From Protopterus annectens (taxonomy: Eukaryota > Chordata > Ceratodontiformes > Protopteridae), in assembly GCF_019279795.1 (NCBI RefSeq), contig NC_056749.1, forward strand, positions 581,927,415-581,991,414: a DNA stretch of 64,000 nucleotides, given 5' to 3'. Under the pieces are notes generated by a model, which made no database searches, was not told the origin of the DNA, and saw nothing but the letters and a program-made list of their open reading frames with translations. How positions within the stretch are numbered: the stretch's first letter is position 1; every line of letters begins with the position of its first letter. Made by a program: the position numbers and the translations under genes. Shown one piece after another: positions 22,252-33,900 of the stretch.

Positions 22252-23660
22252 TCGGGCCGAACTCACCAGCGCCGACACTCCGAGAGGGAGAACGGGGTCG
22301 GACAAGGGTCCAATGCCACTCACCCCCTCGGAGCCGGCGAGAGAGTCCAAGCGCCCGGATCCCTCCAAGGAAGGCACCATGGACGAGATCGGAGCAGATG
22401 AAGGAGCCGAAGGGGGAGGTATCGGCTCCGACATCACAACAGTCATGGCTCCAAGGAGCTCCGGCTCCGAACACTGGGGCAGAGTCGAAGGAGGAATAGT
22501 AGGTTGTATGGATGTAGCCGCTGTCTGATGAGACGGGCTGTGAAGCATTTGGGCCAGTGCCGGAGACTTTAACAGTCTGTTAACCACCCTCTCAAGGTCA
22601 TGGTCGGAAAGCCTGGAAGACAGAGAGGAATGGCTCCGATGGCTCCGCTCCGAGAGTAAAGGTGATCTCGGAGCCGAATGGATAGATTCCAGAGATGGAC
22701 ATCTGGACCTCTTACGTGTGGAGGGCATCGAGATTGGTGGAGCCGATGGAGCCGTAGACACGTCGGCTCCAGCCAGAGCAGACTGTGAAGATAAGAGTCT
22801 TAGAGGCATCGGCTCCAGCCGGAGCCGATGCAGGAAGCTGCAAAACAGACGTATCGGCTCCAGCCGGAGCCGATCATGTCGCAGAAGGTGAGCCACCATC
22901 CGAAGGCTTAGAGCTCGGAGCCAATGGTTTGGGAGGCTTCGAAGGCTTCCCCGGAGCAGACTTAGCCGGGGAACCTTTGGGCTTTAATAAGCCCCTCAAG
23001 ATCAACTTATTCCTGCGCTCCTGCAGGACTTTTGGGCTGAAAGCATGGCACACAGAGCAAGAGTCCTGCAGTGCAGGGGTCCCAGGCAATAAACACAAGA
23101 AGTGTGACCCATCTGTCAGTGACATCTTCTGACAGCACGAGTCACACTTCTTGAAGTCTGAGACCTTTGTCTCTTTCGACATAGCTGTCGAAAAGAAAAA
23201 AACAAAATTCTAAAGTTAGAAACCCACACACACACACTCAGACAGGGATACAGGGATACTAAAGACACACACACACAGCTAAGAATCTCTGTGAGGGAAC
23301 TTAAGAAAAAACGGAAGGGCCTAAGGCCTAACCTAGGGTGGGGAGTATAACTGGGATAAGGGATAAAAAAGGAACTAAAATTTGAAGTAACAGAAAAACT
23401 AGCCTATTTAGACACTATAATGGGAAAATTAAGTAGAAAACCAGAATTTTTCTTAAATTTAGTCACTAACCTGTGAGCCGGTAAAAAGCGCACCTCACTA
23501 GCAAAAGCGGCAAATGAGATCTGGGTAGTTACCGGCTAGCATCATGGGATATAGGGTTGCCTCGAGCCGGTAAAATTAGCTCTTGAGCTTTAGTATAGGC
23601 AGAGTCGGAGCCGAGGTTTGGCTCTGAACCCATCCAGCAAGAATGAAGGCGAGATTGACA
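22252..23660 (-). mobile_element. 5' end of a second, distantly related retroelement (gag-like)
   Basis: Minus-strand coding blocks unlike the main family: at 23182-22874 a start at MSKETKVSDF, then CDSCCQKMSLTD..H..CL and a later CSVC, then a Lys/Pro/Ser-rich stretch; at 22899-22252 a Ser/Pro-rich stretch (HSAPRSPLLSERSHRSHSS). The Cys/His spacing recalls the N-terminal zinc motif of the DIRS gag here, so a distant DIRS-like relative is likely; a Gypsy-like origin cannot be excluded. A leader rich in AGCCGGT words lies at 23183-23660. The far end is hidden by the gap. It is a broken fossil. Confidence 0.6.
22808..22874. repeat. twin hairpin repeat ATCGGCTCC-N4-GGAGCCGAT
   Basis: Two 22-base units (22808-22829 and 22853-22874), each with 9-bp perfect inverted arms around AGCC. 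They lie 45 bp apart inside the gag-like coding stretch, where they encode a repeated RLRLEP peptide. Confidence 0.85.
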
Positions 23661-23664
23661 ACTT

Positions 23665-25140
23665 AACATTCCTTTGTTCCAGTTTCCACTTGTGTGGGTC
23701 CATGAGGTTTCTGCTTAGTCTGCCAGTTTATTTAGTTTTCCTGGCAGGAATTGAGCTTGTAAATGTACCTGACAGCTCAGGGCTGTGTTCCACAATGCCA
23801 TGGCTAGTCTGCAGAGGGGGGTAAGAATATGTACCCCCCTGCTTGTTTATGTACCACATAACAGTGGTGTTGTCCGTCTTTATCATTAATTGCCCTGGAA
23901 GAATGTGGTCCTTGAAGGCTGTCGGAGCATTCTGTACAGCTGACATTTCTTTTTGATTGATATGCAAGTGCATTTGACTTAGGTTCCATTTGTCCTGAAT
24001 GTACTTCCCTGCCAGGTGGGCCCCCATGCATAGTCTGATGCATCTGTTATTAAGGCTTGTGCGGCAGGGGGTGGTGTGAATGGTAGTCCCCTGTTTTGGT
24101 GGCAGGCCTCTGCCCACCAAAGGAACTCTAGGCGTAGGCAAGGTATGATAGGAATCATTGCCTCTAGATCCTGTGAATGTTGACACCACAGGCTTTTGAG
24201 ATACCATTGCAGTTTCCTCATATGCAGCCTTGCATATGGAATTAGAAGAATGCAGGAGGCCATGAACCCCAAGGCTTGCAGTATTTGCCTTACAGATAAC
24301 TGGGTTTTTGTGGCCACTTGTTTGAAGTAGGTTGTCAAGTGAATCAGTTTCTCTGGCGTGAGGAAAGTGATCTGGGAAGTTGTATTCAAGCTTGCTCTCA
24401 GGAATATAATTTGACAGGGTACCAGTTGTGATTTCTTTTCATTTATGGTATACCCCAGACAAGTCAGTACCCCTTGAACAAAGGCCAGGTGATTCAAAAG
24501 CATGTCCTGGCTTTCTGCCTGAATTAGACAATCGTCCAGATATGGGTATATTGGAATATTTCTTTGCCTGCAAAATGCAATGACTGGAGCTAGGCACTTT
24601 GTGAATACCCTGGGCACAGTAGATAAGCCAAAGGATAGTGCAGAGAACTGTTAGTGCATGTAACCTGCTTTGAAGCGTAGGTATTGTCTGCAAGACTCCC
24701 TAATAGGGATGTTCAGGTATGCTTCTTTTAAGTCTAGTGTTGCCAACCATGCATCTTTGCCTAGCATAGGAAGCAGCTGTTGAAGAGTCAGCATCTTGAA
24801 TTGTGGAATCACCAGAAAGGTATTTAGAGTGGAAAGGTCCAGGATAGGACGCCATGTATTGCCTTTTCTGGGTACCAGGAAAAATCTCGAATAGAACCCT
24901 TGTCCCTTTTCCTCTTCTGGTACCAACTGAATAGCCCCCATGCTTGAGAGACAGTACTTGATTTTGGGCCTTTGCCGACTGATTTGGTGGTAGATCTGGC
25001 CACCCGCTTGGTGTTGGTAAGGTGTGGAAGTGAAATCTGTATCCTTGGGACACTATATTTAAAACCCATTTGTCCTGGGTAATGAGTTCCCAGTTTTTGG
25101 CCTGCAGACCAATCTTTCAGCCTAAAAGAGCATTCAGTTG
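23665..25140 (-). pseudogene. RT and RNase H region, DIRS copy 5
   Basis: ATLDLKEAYLNIPI, MPRVFTKCLAPVIAFCRQRN and YLDDCLIQA for RT; SAVQNAPTAFKDHILPGQ and TDNTTVMWYINKQGGT for RNase H. The methyltransferase-like part is not seen on this side of the insert. It is a broken fossil. Confidence 0.85.
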
Positions 25141-25157
25141 GGAAGTGCTTGGAAGTT

Positions 25158-26960
25158 TTAGAAGCAAGTCATTGAGACTGTTCCATAAGGGAGAGTCTTA
25201 CTACTCCCAGATTTGGGTGCGGAAATCCCCCACTGCTTAGTCTTGCGTCTCCCCTGGGACTGAAACCTGGGGTTTCTGCTATGTCTGGGTTTGGCTTGAG
25301 AAGACCTTGAAGAGGCTGGAAAGGACCAATTCTTAGAGGGCCAGTGCCTACTAAATCTAGGAGGCTGAATTTGTAAGAAATATTTAACAGTTTGCATAGA
25401 TTTAGCTTTCTTCCATCTTTTTAAGAACTTCCTCAGCCTTGTTGCCAAACAGGCGGTCCTGATTTAAGGGAGCATCCAACAAATTAGCTTTAACATGATC
25501 AGGTAAAGATTGCTCTTTAAGCCAAGCATGCCTTCTGAGCACAGAACCAGTAACAGCAGCCCTGCAAGAGGCCTCTAAAGAATCAAATCCACATTGCAAA
25601 GTATGTTCTCCAACCTTTTCAGCAGAATGCATTAAATCCTGTAATTCTTTATTTTCCGCACAGTCAGGAATCAACATCATTTTCTGTTTAGGCAATCCAA
25701 TAACATGTTGTTGATACTTTAACATATGAAATTGGCAGTTTAAAGCCCTAATGGCCAAGGTTGCAGAAGTGTAAACCTTCTTACCTCATCTATCCAGCGT
25801 CCTGGAGTCTCTTATCAGAAGGGGTAGGATTTTTAGCAGTAGAAGCCTTAATGCCCTTGGGTCCCTGTGAAACAGTCTCTGGATCCGCAATAGGATTTTT
25901 AAAAAGGAACTTGTGCGAATCAGGAACCCTGTAATATCGGTCAGGTTTTCTGGGAGCAGGAGGCAAGGAATCAGGGGCCAAACTAGATTCCGAAAAAGCA
26001 TAAACAACAATGTCTAGTATTGGAGGAATAGCTAAAGGCCTATGCTGAGGCAGGAGTAAGAATCCCTAAGCCTCTTTTTTGAATCCAAAAAATCCTGGCT
26101 TTCCCAGTCGAAATGCTCCCTTAGAGTATATGTAAGGTTTCACCAAAAGAAAAATCCTCTGGAGGGGAAGCAGGGGGAATAGAGTCCTCTGCATCAGAAT
26201 CCTCATAAGTAGATAAGGCAAATACAGATCATAAGAAGAATCAGAAAAATCAGAATCCTGGCCAGAAGATTCATAGACAACTTCAGTCCTAGGTCTCTTA
26301 GATGGGGGAGGCTGGCTTCCCCTGATTAGAGTTATAAGATCTTTAGCCATTCTTATCATTTGTTTTTTAGGCATAGAGGCCTGAGCATGCGGCCTGGGCA
26401 TTGTTTTATTAGGCATGGTTCGAGATTTACGCCTAAATGAAGAAGGAGGCATCGGTTTAATATGCAAGTCCATAGGCCTGAATACACCCTCAGAAGCCGG
26501 TGCCTGCACAGCGGCTCCAGACCCATCCTAGGTAGAGACATCCGCAGGTTCCATAGTTGAAGCATCTCACGGCATACCGGACTCCGAATGGATCTCAGTA
26601 GAGGCCTGTGAATCAGAAGTAGCAGGTATCAGGGGCTGCGATAAATGCCTCACTGAGTACCAGAGAACTGGCTACTGGCTTAGGAGAAGCATCGTCGGCA
26701 ATTTTGGACCTCGGCGGCTTGTCTTTGTCTTTATTCTTGCGTTTTTCGGAATCCCGATAGTCTGATGGCTAACAGACATTTATGGATAATTAAACCAAGA
26801 ACCAAAATATTTTGAGGCGAAAATATATTGACGGATAGTGCGCTGATTAAATAAAGCACAGAACAGAAAGCACGGTACGTTGTGGTCAGGGCCTAGGCTA
26901 GGAATACAGTATGAATGAAAATCTTTGAGGTATTTGCTTTCCACAAGTTTTGCAATTATT
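25158..26960 (-). pseudogene. gag-like region, DIRS copy 5
   Basis: QPPRFSRHWPSKNWSF, HTLQCGFDSLEASCRAAV, KPDRYYRVPDSHKFLF and KRPRTEVVYESSGQDSD are in order. It is a broken fossil. Confidence 0.8.
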
Positions 26961-27164
26961 AACTTTTACTAAAATCGGTAAGGAGCAAGAAAAAGTTTCC
27001 CCAATGGGGTACTTAGCTTTAGAAGACTTCGGTTCTGAAACTCGAAAATGAAAATTTCAGGAGTCGGCCGACCGGCACTTGCGAACTGCTTCTGCTTTGG
27101 GTACTGCATGGCAAGAAAGACTTGTGTAATGGCGTCGGCTGCAACAGTGAAACACGAAGAACAT

Positions 27165-27374
27165 CTGCTTCTGCTTAGGGCTCCTCCTCAGCACAAAATG
27201 ACTGATGTAATGGTGTCAGCTGCCTATTTTATATCCTTGATGACCTGACATCATGGAAGAAGCGACAGCATCTGACGCAGAAATACTAAGACTCTGGTAT
27301 TTGGGCTGACTGAGGGCTACCTGCAGGCAGATAACCCAAGTGTGATGAATGCAACAGTGAAACACGAAGATCAT
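27165..27374 (-). mobile_element. displaced 5' ITR of DIRS copy 2
   Basis: Starts CTGCTTCTGCTTAGGGC, the direct continuation of the leader at 20069, and ends GAAACACGAAGATCAT. The AGAAATACTAAGACTCTGG variant matches the copy 2 3' ITR at 1408-1610, confirming that both ends belong to one element. Confidence 0.85.
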
Positions 27375-27554
27375 CATCAGACCTGCCCAGTTAGTGGAGA
27401 GTACACCTGCCTAGGGCCCCACTGGTGGTATCCTGGCACAGCATCTTCTCAGTTGTCTACACTGTAGTAGCAAAATGGTCTACTTGTGACACACTGCGCC
27501 GGTGAACCAAAAAAGTAGCCAAAAGGTACCCAAAAACAACTAGTAAATCACAAA
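27375..27554. other. short unique flank
   Basis: Sequence between the end of DIRS copy 2 and the matched arm of the Penelope-like element. The outermost part (about 27480-27554) may still belong to that element. I see no gene. Confidence 0.4.
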
Positions 27555-28020
27555 GGTACCAATGTCCGGTGAAACAATAAAGCGACATTGTCAGGGTAGA
27601 CACTTTAATCCACAAATAAATACACTGTGACCACGAACAAAGCCACAAACTAATTAGAACATTTCCACTTCTACCTTCCATTGCCTCCTTTTCAACTTGA
27701 CTAAGCAAGTAATCTGGATAGTTCCTTGCCTTAAACATCCTTAACTCTTCCATCACCTTCACAAAATTCTCATCATTGGAAGTCATCCTACTGGATCTAA
27801 TGAATTGACCCTTTACAATGTTCTTATAATGCATGGGGTGTCCACTATTAAAATGCAAGTAGGAATTACAATATGTACTTTTCCTAAACACCTTAGAATT
27901 ATAAATGTTGTTTTTCTTGTGTATTTCTACATCTAGATACTCCAATTTGTCTCGACTAAGTTTGTGGGTAAATTTTAAAAAGTTGGTACTGTTTAAAAAA
28001 AATCAATAAAAGCCATTACT
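27555..28020 (-). repeat. left inverted arm of the Penelope-like element
   Basis: Reverse complement of 30367-30821 with scattered differences. The arm begins just after the catalytic FLDD motif and covers the RT thumb plus about 130 bp of downstream sequence. Partial copies of this kind (pLTRs, often inverted) are a known trait of Penelope-like elements. Confidence 0.85.
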
Positions 28021-29556
28021 TCATCCAAAGCAGACCATAAAACAAGTCGTCCAGGAATCTCTTACATAGGATCCTACAATGACTATATACAGAATCTAAA
28101 ACAAATTTCTCTTCCCACCTCACTAAAACTAAGTTAGCATAGGTGGGTGCGCATATTGTGCCCATCGCCACCCCTTTATTTGGTGAAAAAATTCACCCTT
28201 AAAATAGTTATATTTTAAAACCAGGTCCATAAGTTGCAAAATTAATGTACATTTATCATTTGTTAAACTACTATCATCATAAATGACTTCTTCCAATAAA
28301 GCTAGACCCTTGTCATGGGGTATGCTTGAAAATGAATCAATAACATCAGTTACAAAACATATTTCCTCTTTAAAAGTTCTTGTTTAAACCTTAAGAAATC
28401 CCAAGAATCACTTAAAATATTACCTCTCTTCATCCACAATCCCTTGAGCTTTGTATCAACTAATTTAGCTAAAGGTAGCGTCTGTGACCCTTCCGCTGAG
28501 ACAATTGGTCTCAACGGTGGATCAAAACCATTTTTTACGTCTTTGGGATACCAAACATGGTAGGGATTCTTTGTTTCCCCACCTTTAAATATTTAAATAT
28601 GTTTTGATCAATCAAGCCATCAATTAATAAATCTTCCAAGACAATGTCTTCCCTTCTATATGAAATATTAATCTCATTTCTAGAAACACACATATACTTC
28701 TGTCTCAATTTAATTCATTTTAGCCTCATATAAAAGGCCATCCATTAAGTCAGTGCCCCCACCTTTGTCCGGCTTCATCACTCTTAGGTTTTTATCATTT
28801 CTGAGGTAATTCAATACTTTAATTTCATCAAAACCCAAGTTCTGTTTATACTTCACTTTATTAAAATTGTCTAATTTCATTCTCTACTAAGTTTTCAAAA
28901 TTCTTTATCTGTGGATGAAGGGGTGGGTTAAAAATACTTTTTCTAGTCAAGGCTGTAGGATCCCACACTTTTCCTCATGAACTTTTTAATATCTAGTAGG
29001 GTTCTTGTTAAATCACCTCTCTTACTGGGCATACATTTTTATACCCTTAGATAAAAGGCTAAAATGTTCTTTTTTCAAAATAACATCACTAACATTTTAA
29101 ATACTAAAATTATCTTTAATGACGATAAAACAATTGTTCTCATCTTGTCTAATGTCTTTGTTTTCCATGGCAGGGAGGGTGGTAACATTCATAGTTAGTA
29201 GCTTCCCCTTCCTGCTCGCCCCCCGAAAATTCGTGTACTGTTGATGTTGTTGTTCCTCTCTATTTCGAATCCTTTCTGATCTACGTAAAGGGGAGTATTC
29301 ATAAAGGTCCTCTAATTCATAAACTCATTCACCAATACTAGCATTTTCATTGCTATTAATAACTCATTACTTCTTTGTCCTTATTTTCCCAAAACCTAAA
29401 ACTAGCTTTAGGCTTTGGGTAACTAGTATCATTTCTGTAATCAGTAATACCTCTCTCCAATCTCCTAGTTTTTCTCCTAATTAACTCATCACATTGCCCA
29501 TCAATATCATTTCTAATATTGTCATACTTTTCTTTCTCAGAAGTTGTCGTTCCTTC

Positions 29557-29757
29557 GGCTTTTCCTGGTTACGGGTTGCTACAGCGGAACTCCGGTCCGC
29601 TAATGATTAGCAGTAGATTTTTACGGTGCTGAGGGGCCAGCTTAACACCCAACCTTCAACGAAGACACTCCCATTTCACGCATGCCTTTCGAATGCCACT
29701 CGACCGCGGGGAGGACATACAGACTCCACAAACAAGGCTGCGGGGAGGACAGGTCTT
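29557..29757. mobile_element. short SINE-like insert in the Penelope-like element
   Basis: A GC-rich stretch in an AT-rich context. Its left end (CTTCGGCTTTTCCTGG then GGGTTGCTACAGCGG) resembles the RTE LINE end at 10201-10235 (TTTCGGCTGTTCCCAT, GGGGTTGCCACAGAGG). An inner ATTTTTACGG block resembles that LINE's other end (TTTTACGCTGG near 13198). It is probably a non-autonomous derivative of an RTE-like element. Boundaries are uncertain and no clear target-site duplication is seen. Confidence 0.5.
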
Positions 29758-30133
29758 CTTTAATACACTCATTAAGCATATCAATTTCTCTCAACAAATC
29801 AACTTTAATTCTATTGTTCTCTTCAGTCATACATTTTAACATCTCTAGCCCACATCTGTTAAATATTCCTATCAAATCCTTATGAAAAACACTCCCAGGC
29901 ACCATGTTGTTTGGGTATTTGTAAATCCTTAACTCCTTAGGCACAATGCCTTCTGAAACACATTCTTCTAAATACCCATTCTCTATATCAAGACTCTTAA
30001 ACTTAAACAATTTACGAAAATGCAACAATTTATTTTTATATGATTCTGTGATTGGCCCCGGTTTATTTGCCCTTTCTTTAAAGACTTTTGAAAAATTAAC
30101 CTGCAGCCAGTGCTTAAATTCAGGTTTATTCAC
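29642..30133 (-). pseudogene. N-terminal domain of the Penelope-like protein
   Basis: A 163-residue open frame. Residues from the start to about 125 (NKPEFKHWLQVNFSKVFKE, KFKSLDIENGYLEECV, PKELRIYKYPNNMVPGSVF, TEENNRIKVDLLREIDML) match the alpha-helical N-terminal region that precedes RT in Penelope-like proteins. The last residues come from the inserted SINE-like segment, so the frame is interrupted there. Confidence 0.7.
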
Positions 30134-30366
30134 AGTCCGTGTATTGGAAAAAGTCAGATTCTCCTACGCCGGTTGAATCATATCCATGCCATTTCCGTTC
30201 GCACAATTCCCACTACGGGAGCCATTTTCAATCTCTAAACCCCTTAAAAGTCTCGGGGTTTGGTTAAAATCTGTATTGTTATGTGTATTCCCATCATACA
30301 CACAAACTATTTGCACCATTCGTTCACGGCTTGGTTCCACTTACTTCCTGGTTCCGCCCTTGCTTA

Positions 30367-30821
30367 AGTAATGGCATTTATTGATTTTTTTTAAACAGTA
30401 ATTTTTAAAATTTACCCACAAACTTAGTCGAGACAAATTGGAGCATCTAGATCTAGAAATATACAAGAAAAACAGCATCTATAATTCTAAGGCGTTTAGG
30501 AAAAGTACATATTGTAATTCCTACTTGCATTTTAATAGTGGACACCCCATGCATTACAAGAACATTGTAAAGTGACAATACATTAGATCCAGTAGGATGA
30601 CTTCTAATGATGAGGATTTTGTGAAGGAGATGGAGGAGTTAAGAAGATGTTTACGGCAAGGAACTACCAGGATTACTTGCTTAGTCAAGATGAAAAGGAG
30701 GTAATGGAAGGTAGAAGTGGAAATGTTCTAATTTGTTTGTGGCTTTGTTCGTGGTATTTGTGGATTAAAGTGTCTACCTGACTATTTCCTGTCGCTTTAC
30801 TGTTTGACCGGACATTGGTAC
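30367..30821 (+). repeat. right inverted arm of the Penelope-like element
   Basis: Matches the complement of 27555-28020, from AGTAATGGC at one end to GACATTGGTAC at the other. It is slightly shorter, and on the plus strand reads the same RT thumb-end segment. Confidence 0.85.
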
Positions 30822-30929
30822 ACTTCACTGGTGAACTTTGTCTAGAGAATTAAGTCCCTGTTTAGCATGCACTTGAGAAGATGCACTTCTGTTACACACA
30901 TCTGGTCTGCTACAGCATTTTCTGTGAAC

Positions 30930-33900
30930 TGAATGCAAGTAGCTCTGAGGGTCAAACTGGATTCCTAGGCCAGTCTTGTATTTTTACTGATAGCTAGCAC
31001 AGAATGTATGAATGAATACCTCACTATTTGCTAATGTACCATATGATTGTGGTGTTGACTTTCTGATGTGCAGTTTCCCGATTCCAAATGTGTTGAAAGT
31101 CTTGATGACAAGAATCCCTGCCACCATCTGGTTTATGTGGATGTGTGTTTTCATCAAATGCCCTGTCCCAAGACTTCCACATGGACTCCTCAAGCTGAAT
31201 CTGAGGAGTCAGTGATGAAAGTCTGAGATTCTGGGGGATTAAGGAAAACTATATACTGTGAGAGCTCTTTTTTGATTAAGGGTAGTAGGAGAATGGGACA
31301 CTGCAGGAAGCAGGTATGGTGACACCTCTCATTTCTTCATCATCACCGTAATTTCCTCATTTGCATCTTGGCAGGAAAATCATCATAACTGTAAGAAGTC
31401 ATGTAGCCCAAGACCCAGAGAAACTCTTGCCAAGTTCTGGTTCTTCTTGGAGCTTGTGATGAAGTACCGGGACAAAAACTTGTGAAAGGGAAGAGAGCAT
31501 TTTGCTCTTCTGTTTTCATCACTACCCCTAGAAACATCACGTGTCTTGAGAGTGAAAGCTCTGACTCTGGCAGATTTAACAGAAAGTCAAAGGGATGGGA
31601 AGCAATTCAGAGTAAATTCTACTGCCTTATGCATCCACTGCCTGGATGATGCATCATTCATTTGTGGGTAAAACCTGAATTCCCATTGTTCTGTAAAATG
31701 CCAATTACTGTACAGCCAGGCACTCCGTAAAGACCATGGATGCAGCAGACAAGCAAAAAGGGCAAGGAGATTAACTGGTAGCAAAAATCCCTTACCTCTA
31801 ACCTGAGAAATCATCAGTCAACCCTTGAGATGGGTATCTTTCAGATTCAGGGTGACCATGTTTGCCTATAGAAAGAGCAAAGGTGAAGACTGCTAATTTA
31901 ACATTTTGAACTTTGTAATCTTCAGAAACTTGCTCAATCTTGATAAGTCCAAAATGGGCCTCCAAGCAACTTTTTTCTTTGAATCAGGAGGAGAGATCAG
32001 ATTAGTAAAATCCTGTACCTTCCTAATTTTTCTTGTACCATCCTCTTTATGGCTTCCTGGCTCAGCACACCTGTATGGGGGGGCATCTTTACTTTTTATA
32101 GTCTATTAAATTAATTCTCCCTTCCCCACTGTGAATCCATGGTTTAGCCTGCAGGGTGGGCATGCAAAGAAGATATGTGGCATTTCACTCCACCTTCACA
32201 GTAGCTCAGCCATCTCTCTACCAATAAACCCCTCATGTAGGCATGCCTACCTTATCATGCCCCCAGTCTCCACCAGATCATCACTGTGGGCATCCATGGA
32301 CCCCTCAACCACCCCTGGGATAATTATGCCTATTCCTCCCTGCCACTCAGTCACCACAGCCACTAACAGAACCACAGGTCTGCTGGGTCTTAGTCAATAC
32401 TTTAGTCCTCTACTCTACTGGGGTGGCTGGCATATCTAGAAATGTATGTGCATTTTTGAAAATGCAGTCTGTATCTCTGTTCTAATATGTACAAAACCCA
32501 ACTGCCCTGTGTAAGCAGTCTAACACTGCTATATGATTTGGGCCAGTCTCCCGCTTAACTTTACAGATTGTGATGCAAATTAAATATGGGGTGATGAGTG
32601 GTCCCCTCTGACAGCTTTGTAGCTTACCCATGTCTAGCTTATGGCAGAATGATCTGCTTTTACAGGGACAAATCCTGTTATGTCTTGGTTCTGGGAAATG
32701 AAAAAGATCACTGAACAACTGAATTGGTTTCCTATCTTCCTGCAATTTCTTAAAAAACCTTCTCTGCAAGGGCTCAAACAGAAGTTCCCTGTTTAGAGGC
32801 ATATTAAAAATTTCTGCTTATACATGCTCAGGTAGGGGCTATATCTTCCTTCAGGCAAGTTTCCTAACCAGAGACCCAAGGCAGCTGCCTGCTTAATACA
32901 CCCACTGTATCACAGCTATACTTCATGGAGTACCAGTCAACCTGAGAATTGCGGCTGCACAGGTCAAGCTTCTCCCTCTCCCTGTCTAAATCCTTATCCT
33001 TCATCTCCATCTGCCTTTTGCCTTATTTGATTAAGGAAGGAATTCCTCAAATTTCAACATCTGAGACTATCAGTTAACAGTTTTAATGGCTAGGGCAGAT
33101 GAGGTGCAAGTCTTCTCCCTATCACTAGAAATAGGGCTCCTGGCCAAAACTACTGTAGATTCTTTGATGGAATCCTTGGACACCACCACTAAATTAGCTA
33201 GTGATTTTATACAGATATTTGTAGGAATCACTTTCTCTATTAAATGTCTGGTTTCCAAGGAGAAAGGGAAGGAAATCAATCTCCAAAGAGGCCCTAATAC
33301 ATGCATCAACCAAGACTTCGAGGACTGGAGATATGGCCATAAAGGTTTGGTTCAGGCAGACCCAAAAGTTTCCTACATCTCTCATCTAAGCCTGAGAGAA
33401 TTCTGTGGCCTCCCTCATACTTAAAGGTTTCCTTCAATCTATAAAAGGCAACCCCAAATGAGATACCCTCTGGGGATTAGGAAAGGGATAAAATGATACT
33501 CCAAAACATCTCTCAGATATCTCTGTGCAAACGGCATCAGGCGCAAAGTGTCAAATGCTGACATGGTCAATACTTTCAATGGGCTGAAGTGCACAGATGC
33601 TGATATCAGGATTTAGAACTCACAGTAACAATCAGCCTAGAGCAAGCCAGTGCTGATATCAACACCAGTGACTCCATCTGCACCCACAGTGTAGATGAAA
33701 TTTACGTTGATAAGTCCTACAGCAAAACCACTGACCTTGTATTGACTACTGCCATATTTACGGATCAGTAAAGAGGTACTGAAAAGAATAAACAACAGAT
33801 GTTCTAGATACCCCGATAGAGGATGAGGAAGAGAGTACACATATCTCTATCTGGGCTATAACCAGTGACCTCAACATTCAGGTCAACAAACAGGATGTAA

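Larger units (their letters stand above)
20070..27164 (-). mobile_element. DIRS-type YR retrotransposon, copy 5 (interrupted by another element and a gap)
   Basis: Inserted into the leader of copy 2 between CACTTGCAAA and CTGCTTCTGC, which are adjacent in sister copies. Parts: 3' ITR 20070-20275, ICR 20446-20545, YR about 20600-21700, an unrelated insert plus gap about 21720-23660, RNase H about 23665-24100, RT about 24100-25140, gag about 25158-26960, leader, and a short 5' ITR about 27109-27164. It is broken, with about ten breaks, and younger than copy 2. Confidence 0.88.
27555..30821 (-). mobile_element. Penelope-like element with inverted terminal arms
   Basis: Minus-strand order: N-terminal domain 30133-29757, then (after a short insert) more N-terminal sequence to about 28700, RT palm about 28200-28020, RT thumb and following sequence 28020-27555. 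The RT shows GVAMGTICAPTYANL and RFLDDLF, the Penelope-type signature, followed by YLDVEIHKKNNIYNSKVFRK, LHFNSGHP and KGQFIRSSRM. The same thumb-end segment is present again, inverted, at 30367-30821. No GIY-YIG endonuclease is seen in this element. It has many stops and is long dead. Confidence 0.85.

Noticed and set aside
23228-23276. Short CA-rich tracts near 23228 and 23265 as a microsatellite
   Set aside because: Runs are only about seven dinucleotides or fewer and not remarkable.
30984-33424. Scattered 60-110 residue open frames as host exons
   Set aside because: They lack splice signals and overlap blocks that align with the decayed DIRS-like copy.
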